From positions 806,001-870,000 of the forward strand of contig NZ_AP027149.1 of NCBI RefSeq assembly GCF_027925445.1: 64,000 nt of DNA, given 5' to 3'. Numbering within the stretch: position 1 is the stretch's first letter; each line of letters opens with the position of its first letter. The translations under genes and the position numbers were made by a program. Below are positions 55,001-61,235 of the stretch, one piece after another. This DNA comes from Methylocystis bryophila. GTDB taxonomy: Bacteria > Pseudomonadota > Alphaproteobacteria > Rhizobiales > Beijerinckiaceae. Under the pieces are notes generated by a model. That model ran no database searches. It was not told where the DNA came from and saw only the letters and a program-made list of their open reading frames with translations.

Positions 55001-55241
55001 CATGTCGCATGGCCCTGGAAGCGAGCTGCGCGTCCCTCTGGGCGTCTCGATCATCGGCGGCCTTGTGCTGTCGCAAATGCTGACGCTCTACACGACGCCG
55101 GTCATCTATCTCGCTGTCGATCGGCTGCGCCGGCGCCTGTCTGGCTTGAGGCCGAGCGAGGGCGCGAGGTCGCAGGCGAAGATGGCGCTCGACGAGGGGT
55201 CTGCTAAAGAAGAGGACCCTCGTCAGGAAGCGGCGGAATGA
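52074..55241 (+). CDS. mdtB: RND efflux permease 1 (MdtB-like)
   Basis: 1055 residues, typical. Twelve transmembrane helices and two periplasmic loops; the N-terminus is SAPFIRRPVATTLLAFAVLL. The proton relay helix TM4 reads GTGFVVDDAIVMIENIVRNM with the paired Asp, and TM10 VALIGIVLLMGIVKKNAIMM has the conserved Lys. Such MdtBC-type pumps form mixed trimers (two B, one C) and export bile salts, novobiocin and similar molecules. It starts nine bases after the adaptor stop; its stop overlaps the start of permease 2. Confidence 0.93.
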   Translation: MNISAPFIRRPVATTLLAFAVLLAGVGGYLRLPVSPLPQVDFPTIQVTTQLPGANPDTIASLVTASLERQFGQIPSLTTMTSQSAFGFSQITLQFELDRDIDAAAQDVQSAINAAASTLPRNLPYPPVYAKVNPADTPIVTLVLRSKSATLRAMSDLADTQLAPKLSEVTGVGRVLVEGGVRPAIRVQADLARLAANRMSMDDLRLAIAAANVAGAKGSLDGARQSYTLDANDQILEANQYKNVVVNWVAGRPVMLKDVANVVEGLENSRVGGWYNGEPAVILDVYRQPGANIIGTVEALKKELPHLQSALPSGIVLDIVNDRTGTIRASIADVEFTLVVAVVLVVLVVLLFLRSLRATIIAGISLPLSIVATFAMMWSANLWSRGFSLDNLSLMALTIGTGFVVDDAIVMIENIVRNMEKGKTPLAAALDGAREIGFTVVSLTVSLIAVFIPLLFMTGIVGRMFREFAMTLTMAVVVSAIVSLTLTPMLCSRLLRPLGHGGGGHEENPSSWLDRFYQRTLDWSLRRQPFILMLTVATFALTIALYVFIPKGFLPRQDTGVLSVVLEAAPDVSYDAIKKMQKDVAQIFRKDKDVAGVASVLGVGPLNPTTNVGHFTVILQEEGHRSNSADVIADRLKREAETIPGATLYIEPVQDIQITTKASRSQYQYTITTADNEELMHWTEKLVDALRDEPALRNVAAETQSGGLRNVVRIDRETMGRLGISMQNVDDVLNDAFGQRQISIIYTQSNQYRVILEASEHYQRDPKALDKLYVAAPGGGAQAPLSAIVHVDKVDAPLSVAHQEQFPASTISFDLANNASLGDALKVIARVQRQIDLPSAILGSFSGDAAEFDKSLQSEPYLILAAVIAIYIVLGVLYESFIHPFTVLTTLPSAGVGALLALMLFRLDLSVVALIGIVLLMGIVKKNAIMMIDFALDIERSEGVSPEESIVRSCHLRFRPIMMTTLAALLGALPLAMSHGPGSELRVPLGVSIIGGLVLSQMLTLYTTPVIYLAVDRLRRRLSGLRPSEGARSQAKMALDEGSAKEEDPRQEAAE

Positions 55242-58200
55242 GCATTTCCGATCCCTTCGTCAGAAGGCCCGTCGGCACGACCCTGCTGGCGGTCGGGCTT
55301 TTTCTGCTCGGCACGGTGGCTTACATCTTTCTTCCGGTGGCGAGCTTGCCGGCCGTGGACTTTCCGACGATCGGCATATCGGCCTCGCGACCCGGCGCCG
55401 ATCCCGAGACGATGGCGGCGACGGTCGCCGCGCCGCTCGAGCGAAGACTCTCCGCGATCTCCGGGCTTGTCGAGCTCACATCCGCGAGCTCGCTCGGCAA
55501 TACGCAGATCATCGCGCAATTCGATCTCGACCGAAACGTCGATTCGGCGGCGCGCGACGTGCAGGCGGCGATCAACGCCGCGGAGACGGATCTGCCAACA
55601 GATCTTTCCACTCTTCCGACATTTCGTAAGTCCAACTCCTCAGGGGCGCCGATCATCGTGCTCGCGCTGACCTCGAGCACGATGCCGACGAGTGCGGTGT
55701 TCGACGTGACGGACACGGTGATCGCCCAGCGCATCTCGCAGGTTGGCGGTGTCGGCGGCGTGGTTGTCGCCGGCGCTGAGCAGCCGGCGATCCGCGTGCA
55801 GATCGATCCCTCGCGCGTCGCGGCCATGGGGCTCGGGCTCGATCAAGTGGCGGCCGCGATCGCCAGCGCCAATGTGCAGTCGCCCACGGGCGCCTTCAGC
55901 GGCGACCAGCTCAATGTGACGCTCGGCACGACGGATCAGCTCAACACGCCTGAGGACTACCGCAGCGTCGTGGTGGCCTCAAAGAATGGCAGGGTGGTGC
56001 GTCTCGGCGACGTGGCGAGCGTCGAGCGCAGCGTGCGCAATCGCAACGCGGTCGGCTGGTACAATGGGAAGCCTGCCGTCATTCTTCTTGTCTTCAAGCA
56101 GCCCGGCGCCAATGTGCTGGACACGGTCGACAACGTCCAGACCCTGCTGCCTCAGTTGCAGCAATGGATTCCCGCAGGGGTCAAGATCGATGTGCTCGCG
56201 GACCGCACGCAGACGATCCGCGCCAGCGTCGCCGACATTCAGCATACGCTGCTGATCTCTATTCTGTTGGTGATGGCCGTCGTCTATGTCTTCTTGCGCC
56301 GGGCTTCGCCGGTCATCGCGGCGGGCGTCACCGTTCCGCTGTCGCTCGTCGGCGCCATGATCGCGATGTGGATTTTCGGCTTTTCGATCGACAATATTTC
56401 CCTGATGGCGCTCACGATCGCGGTCGGCTTCGTTGTCGACGACGCGATTGTCATGATCGAGAATGTGGAAGCCCATGTCGAGCGCGGGATGAGTCGACTC
56501 GACGCCACGCTGATCGGCGCGCGGCAGATCGGCTTCACCGTCGTCTCGATCAGCCTTTCGCTGGTCGCCGTGTTCGTGCCTCTGCTGTTCCTGCCGGGCA
56601 TCGCCGGAAAACTCCTGCAGGAATTTGGCTACACGCTGACGTTCGCGATTGCGGTTTCGATGATCGTTTCCTTGACCGTGACGCCGATGCTCTGCGCCTG
56701 GCTCCCGGCGTCGAAGCACAAGGCGCCGTCGAGGTTCGAGATCATTTTCGAAAGCGCGCTCGACAAGATCATCGACGCCTATCATGCCTCTCTGGAGAAG
56801 GTCGTCGATCATCCCTGGTCCTCGCTGGCGGCGATCCTGCTGACGGCGGCCTGGACCGTGCATCTCTATCAGACGATTCCCAAGGGCGCGCTGCCGCAAG
56901 ACGACATCGGGCTCATCAACGGGACCACGGAGGCCGCGGCGGACGTGTCCTTCGACGAGATGGCGCGGCTGCAGAAGCTCGCCATGAAGGTGCTCGACGC
57001 GGATCCGGACGTGCAGGAGGTCGGCTCCTTTATCGGGGCCGGGAATCTCTCCGCGTCGTCGAACCAGGGACGGCTTTTCGTCGCGCTGAAGCCCGCGGGC
57101 GAGCGCACGTCGTCGAGCTTTGAGGTGATCAACCGCCTGCGGCCTAAATTTGCGAATATTCCGGGCCTTTCGGTGACCATGGTGCCGTCGCAGGACCTGC
57201 GCTCCGGCGGCCGCCTCAGCAAGGCGCAATATCAATTCACGCTCTCGGACTCGTCGCTCTCCGAGCTCAACGATTGGACGCCGAAAGTTCAGGAGCGGCT
57301 GAAGAGCTTGCCGGAGCTCGCGGACGTCTCCACAGACCGCCAGGAGGGCGGTCTGCGCGCGCGTGTCGTGATTGACCGCAACGCCGCTTCGCGCCTCGGC
57401 GTCTCCATCGCCTCGATTGACGCCGCGCTCAACGCCGGTTTCGGGCAGATGCAGGACTCCATCATCTATACGCAGCGCAACAATTACCGGGTGATCGTCG
57501 AGACGCAGCGCACGCGCCAGCAGGACATCCGCGATCTATCGGGCGTCTATGTCTCGAGCGCCAAAGGCGGTCAGGTTCCGCTGACGGCTGTGGCGCGCAT
57601 CGAGCGCGGCGCCATGCCGCTCGTCGTCAACCATCAGGTGGTCTCTCCCGCGGTCACGATCACCTTCAATGTCGCCCCGGGCGCCTCGCTCGAGACGGCT
57701 GTCAATGCGATCGACGCAGCCATGCTCGATCTCGGGGCGCCGAAGGCGCTGCACGCCGCCTTCGCCGGCGACGCCGCGGATTTCCGCAAGACCTCCGGCG
57801 GCATGGGCGTCGTCATCGTGGGAGCGCTGCTCGCCGTCTACATCATCCTCGGCGTGCTTTACGAAAGCTTCATCCATCCGATCACCATCATCTCCACGCT
57901 GCCCTCGGCGGGCCTCGGCGCGCTGCTGGCGCTCGAGCTATTCCATAAGGACTTCACGGTGATCGCCTTCATCGGCATTCTGCTCTTGATCGGCATCGTC
58001 AAAAAGAACGGGATCATGCTCGTCGACTTCGCGCTCAGCGCGCAGCGGGAACGCGGTCTCTCTGTCCGTGACGCGGCGCTGGAGGCGGCGCGCGAGCGCT
58101 TCCGCCCCATCGTGATGACGACGCTCGCGGCCTTGTTCGGCGCGCTGCCACTCGCTTTCGCGACGGGCGTCGGCGTCGAGATGCGGCGACCGCTCGGCAT

Positions 58201-58354
58201 CACAATCGTCGGCGGGCTCCTGCTGAGCCAGTTGCTGACGCTCTACACGACGCCGGTCATCTATCTGCTGATGAGCAAGCTGCGCCGTGGCAAGCGCGCC
58301 TCCAACCCGGTCGAAAGCGCGCCGCCGCGCATGACAAGCGGCGCGCGCACTTGA
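55238..58354 (+). CDS. mdtC: RND efflux permease 2 (MdtC-like)
   Basis: 1038 residues, same twelve-helix plan (SDPFVRRPVGTTLLAVGLFL; TM4 AVGFVVDDAIVMIENVEAHV; TM10 FIGILLLIGIVKKNGIMLVD). ATGA overlap with permease 1 gives coupled translation. The KKN-x-IMLVDFAL segment is the MdtC/CzcA-like TM10. With mdtB and the adaptor it completes a tripartite pump. The tRNA-Val gene follows 40 bp after the stop, so the operon ends here. Confidence 0.93.
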   Translation: MSISDPFVRRPVGTTLLAVGLFLLGTVAYIFLPVASLPAVDFPTIGISASRPGADPETMAATVAAPLERRLSAISGLVELTSASSLGNTQIIAQFDLDRNVDSAARDVQAAINAAETDLPTDLSTLPTFRKSNSSGAPIIVLALTSSTMPTSAVFDVTDTVIAQRISQVGGVGGVVVAGAEQPAIRVQIDPSRVAAMGLGLDQVAAAIASANVQSPTGAFSGDQLNVTLGTTDQLNTPEDYRSVVVASKNGRVVRLGDVASVERSVRNRNAVGWYNGKPAVILLVFKQPGANVLDTVDNVQTLLPQLQQWIPAGVKIDVLADRTQTIRASVADIQHTLLISILLVMAVVYVFLRRASPVIAAGVTVPLSLVGAMIAMWIFGFSIDNISLMALTIAVGFVVDDAIVMIENVEAHVERGMSRLDATLIGARQIGFTVVSISLSLVAVFVPLLFLPGIAGKLLQEFGYTLTFAIAVSMIVSLTVTPMLCAWLPASKHKAPSRFEIIFESALDKIIDAYHASLEKVVDHPWSSLAAILLTAAWTVHLYQTIPKGALPQDDIGLINGTTEAAADVSFDEMARLQKLAMKVLDADPDVQEVGSFIGAGNLSASSNQGRLFVALKPAGERTSSSFEVINRLRPKFANIPGLSVTMVPSQDLRSGGRLSKAQYQFTLSDSSLSELNDWTPKVQERLKSLPELADVSTDRQEGGLRARVVIDRNAASRLGVSIASIDAALNAGFGQMQDSIIYTQRNNYRVIVETQRTRQQDIRDLSGVYVSSAKGGQVPLTAVARIERGAMPLVVNHQVVSPAVTITFNVAPGASLETAVNAIDAAMLDLGAPKALHAAFAGDAADFRKTSGGMGVVIVGALLAVYIILGVLYESFIHPITIISTLPSAGLGALLALELFHKDFTVIAFIGILLLIGIVKKNGIMLVDFALSAQRERGLSVRDAALEAARERFRPIVMTTLAALFGALPLAFATGVGVEMRRPLGITIVGGLLLSQLLTLYTTPVIYLLMSKLRRGKRASNPVESAPPRMTSGART

Positions 58355-58394
58355 CGGGGACGGCCGCGCGCCCGTAAACGGAGCGTCGGGTCCC

Positions 58395-58469
58395 GGGCGG
58401 CTAGCTCAGCGGGAGAGCACTCCCTTCACACGGGAGGGGTCACAGGTTCAATCCCTGTGCCGCCCACCA
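58395..58469 (+). tRNA. tRNA-Val (CAC)
   Basis: 75 nt with CCA encoded. Acceptor GGGCGGC/GCCGCCC, D arm GCTCAGCGGGAGAGC, anticodon stem CTCCC/GGGAG around TTCACAC (anticodon CAC) and T arm CACAGGTTCAATCCCTGTG. Its last eleven bases and 29 bases beyond are repeated at 59203-59242, as after site-specific integration. Confidence 0.94.
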
Positions 58470-58498
58470 TCAAAATCAGAGAGTTATTGAAAACGGCG
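58459..58498. repeat. attL-like direct repeat at the tRNA-Val 3' end
   Basis: 40 bases that begin GCCGCCCACCATCAAAATCA and end GAAAACGGCG; 37 of 40 match 59203-59242 (T for C at position 7, C for T at 30, A for G at 38). The first eleven lie in the tRNA. A tRNA 3' end restored by one copy is the classical signature of tyrosine-recombinase integration. Confidence 0.75.
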
Positions 58499-58515
58499 CG
58501 GTCCGCGCGCACAGC

Positions 58516-58662
58516 CTAGCTACCCATAAGCTCGGCGAAGTGTCCCTTGGCTTCCAATCCAATCGCTGCTTGCTCCATCCCGATGGGCTCGATGAGCAAT
58601 CCCCCGATCACAGCGGGAACGGTCGGGATTGACCCATCGGCTGACCCATCGGCGCCGCTCAT
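58516..58662 (-). CDS. Small ORF of 48 residues, possible gene
   Basis: MSGADGSADGSIPTVPAVIG starts a 48-residue product that ends FAELMGS. It has a mixed hydrophobic/acidic composition unlike a shadow frame, and follows the 82-residue gene on the same strand after 29 bp. Only a weak GGAA stands before the ATG. Within it TGACCCATCGGC occurs twice in tandem (58630-58653), giving the repeat ADGS. No family recognised. It lies inside the att-flanked segment. Confidence 0.35.
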   Translation of the reverse strand: MSGADGSADGSIPTVPAVIGGLLIEPIGMEQAAIGLEAKGHFAELMGS

Positions 58663-58691
58663 TGAACGACGCAGAATTCCATTGGGCTTGC

Positions 58692-58940
58692 TCAAAATCC
58701 GAAGAATTTTTGGCGCAGCGCGTTTTCGTAGGCTTCCTTTGCGGCCCGAACCTTATTCCGCGCGGCGTCTTCGTCGAAATGAGCTTTTTCCCACTGATCG
58801 ACCTCGGCCACCGAGTGAGGACTCACCGAGACGAGCGCTTCCTCCGTTCGGATCGCCGCGATCCATTCTTCCAAGGTCGCTTTATACGCGGCTTGCAGAT
58901 CGTCGAGCTCCACGAGTTCTTCAGCACTCAAGTCGGTCAT
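58692..58940 (-). CDS. Small helical protein of unknown function
   Basis: 82 residues from ATG 58940, with GAGG eight bases upstream; a TTG at 58961 is in frame. Strongly charged and helical: SAEELVELDDLQAAYKATLE, then WEKAHFDEDAARNKVRAAKE and AYENALRQKFFGF. Heptad-like spacing (L, L, Y, L / A, V, A, Y, L) suggests a coiled coil. It lies in the 0.7-kb segment between tRNA-Val and its repeat, so it could be cargo of a small integrated element. No integrase is present. Confidence 0.55.
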   Translation of the reverse strand: MTDLSAEELVELDDLQAAYKATLEEWIAAIRTEEALVSVSPHSVAEVDQWEKAHFDEDAARNKVRAAKEAYENALRQKFFGF

Positions 58941-59202
58941 GTTCGTCGCCTCGTTGTCCAAAAGGTAATCCTAAGCGTAACTGATGAATGAACGACGACC
59001 GAACGAGCCGCCCGCCTTTCCCCCCAAATTCTGGCTGACATAAGCGTGCCGATTTTGGCTGACCATTGTTTATTGCGCTGACAATCAGAAAGCCCAGTCA
59101 ACGAAATTACTCTAATCTATTTTGACTCGCTTATTACTTGTGGTTCCAACGCCTGGAACGCCGGGGGGTGGACCGGGTTGCGCCCGCCATGATCGGCGCA
59201 AT

Positions 59203-59242
59203 GCCGCCTACCATCAAAATCAGAGAGTTACTGAAAACGACG
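59203..59242. repeat. attR-like direct repeat
   Basis: GCCGCCTACCATCAAAATCA followed by GAGAGTTACTGAAAACGACG; 37 of 40 bases match 58459-58498. The distance between the starts of the two copies is 744 bp. The remnant NRPS reading frame ends within it (stop at 59228). Confidence 0.75.
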
Positions 59243-60028
59243 GGGGCCGCGCAGAGGGCCTGTCAGGCTGCTGGCCTCGGCAATGTCGACCGAATGGGCG
59301 ACCGCCTGCCCGAGGCCGAGTTCGCGCATGCCCCCCGCGGCGGCGCTGGCGGCTTGGTTGGGCTCGCCCCTCTCGAGCCGGCTGAGCAGCCCGCTGATTC
59401 CCTTGGCGATCACCTGCATGTTCGGCTTCTCTCGTATGATGGAGTGGTGATTTCCCTCCACGCGAATGGTCTGCAGGCCCTTGGTGAAGAGGCCGTCCCA
59501 GCCGGGGTTTATGGCTCCAAGAGGATCATAATCCTCCTCGTTCCGACAGGTTCGAAAATTGACGCCGGGGCAGTCGAGCGGCCGCAGTGCGTAAGTTTTT
59601 GCCGCTCTGGTGTATAATTTCTCTAGCACAGACCAGTAGACCGGTATTCCCTGTCGCAATAGACGTGGTGCAGCATCAGGATGACAACGTGCTCTTCGGC
59701 AAGCGTCTCGATGAGCGTAACACGGGCTCTGGCCTCGGTTTTCGAGACGATCTCGCCGCCGCAGCTCGTCGATCAATAAGCGCTTCAGCTCAGCCTCGGG
59801 CCGGCGCGCGGCCAAGTGTCGCAAGCGGCTTCGCTTGAACTTCATCGGCCAATTCTCACCCACGATGGCCTCAGGCCGTCCGTCTCTCGCCGCGAAGGTG
59901 GTGCGCAGAACCTCGTGCCGCGCCGGACCTATTGTCGCTGGCCGTCGGCCTTGCCACGCGCCGGCTTCCCAAATAGGTTGCGCGCGCATCTGCGATCCCG
60001 ACGGCGAGCGATCGCAAAACTTCATCAA
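59228..60028 (-). pseudogene. Decayed NRPS remnant (condensation and thioesterase pieces)
   Basis: The minus strand shows three fragments. First, condensation-domain-like ARHEVLRTTFAARDGRPEAI (about 59900). Second, in another frame, AEEHVVILMLHHVYCDREYR (59640-59700), which recalls the HHxxxDG core but has lost the last glycine. Third, the end of a type I thioesterase: LRPLDCPGVNFRTCRNEEDY, DPLGAINPGWDGLFTKGLQT, IRVEGNHHSIIREKP, with the catalytic His in NHHS. The adenylation and carrier domains that should separate them are missing, and frames change between pieces, so this is a deletion and frameshift relic. No other NRPS or PKS gene is in the window. Confidence 0.6.
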
Positions 60029-60092
60029 AGCGCGGAACGGCGGCCGATTTGGGCGCGCCTACCTTTGCCGCGGCTCCGAGGGCGAGTTTCGC

Positions 60093-60977
60093 ATGTCAGT
60101 GCTCATCGACAAGAACACCAAGGTCATTTGCCAGGGCTTCACGGGGAAGACGGGAACCTTTCATTCCGAGCAGGCGCTCGCTTATGGGACCAAGATGGTC
60201 GGGGGCGTCTCGCCGGGCAAAGGCGGGACGCAGCATTTGAATTTGCCGGTTTTCGACACGGTTGCTGAGGCGCGGGCCAAGACGGGGGCCGACGCCTCGG
60301 TCGTCTATGTGCCGCCGCCGGGCGCGGCCGACGCGATCTGCGAGGCGATCGACGCCGAGATCCCGCTCATCGTCGCCATCACCGAGGGCGTGCCGGTCCA
60401 CGACATGATCCGGGTCAAGCGCGCGCTGTCGGGCTCCAAGTCGCGGCTCATCGGCCCGAACTGCCCCGGCGTCGTCACGGCGGGCGAGTCGAAGATCGGC
60501 ATCATGCCGGGAAACATCTTCAGCAGGGGCTCGGTCGGCGTCGTTTCGCGCTCCGGCACGCTGACCTATGAGGCGGTGTTTCAGACGACGGCCGAGGGGC
60601 TCGGCCAGACAAGCGCCGTCGGTATCGGTGGCGATCCCGTCAAGGGCGCGGACTTCATCGATATATTGGAGCTGTTCCTGGCCGACGACGCCACGAAATC
60701 CATCATCATGATCGGCGAGATCGGCGGCTCGGCCGAGGAGGACGCCGCCCAGTTCCTCATCGACGAGGCCAAGCGCGGCCGCAAGAAGCCGATCGCCGGC
60801 TTCATCGCCGGACGCACAGCCCCGCCCGGCCGCCGCATGGGTCATGCCGGGGCGATCGTCTCCGGCGGCAAAGGCGACGCCGAGAGCAAGATCTCAGCGA
60901 TGGAGGCGGCGGGCATCCGCATTTCTCCCTCGCCCGCGCGGCTGGGCAAGACCCTGGTCGAGGCGCTCAAAGGCTGA
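60093..60977 (+). CDS. sucD: Succinyl-CoA synthetase, alpha subunit
   Basis: 294 residues from ATG 60093; the frame is open to 59835 but that part overlaps the NRPS relic. SVLIDKNTKVICQGFTGKTG is the CoA-binding Rossmann start; GPNCPGVVTAGESKIGIMPG is the family hallmark; the phosphorylated histidine is in GRRMGHAGAIVSGGKG. It forms the alpha2beta2 or alpha-beta enzyme with SucC, converting succinyl-CoA to succinate with GDP/ADP phosphorylation. sucC, normally directly upstream, is not in the window. sucA follows 258 bp downstream. Confidence 0.95.
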   Translation: MSVLIDKNTKVICQGFTGKTGTFHSEQALAYGTKMVGGVSPGKGGTQHLNLPVFDTVAEARAKTGADASVVYVPPPGAADAICEAIDAEIPLIVAITEGVPVHDMIRVKRALSGSKSRLIGPNCPGVVTAGESKIGIMPGNIFSRGSVGVVSRSGTLTYEAVFQTTAEGLGQTSAVGIGGDPVKGADFIDILELFLADDATKSIIMIGEIGGSAEEDAAQFLIDEAKRGRKKPIAGFIAGRTAPPGRRMGHAGAIVSGGKGDAESKISAMEAAGIRISPSPARLGKTLVEALKG

Positions 60978-61235
60978 AGCGTCGGCGGCTGGCCGGCTTT
61001 GCGCCGGCCTGACCGGGCTCGCCGCTCCTCTCTCGTCGCCGCATCCCCATATATTACTTGCGTCGGCCGCCGCACGCGGTCGAGGTCGCGCTGGACCCGC
61101 CCGGCGGAATTGACCTTTTTTCAGCCTTTACTTGAAAAAGATGCGTCCTCTATTCCCAAAAGGCGATAGCTGAACGGCTGGGCGGAAGCGTGAAAGCGCC
61201 TCGCGCCAAGGGGGCCCCAGGAGAAGGACGGCGAC

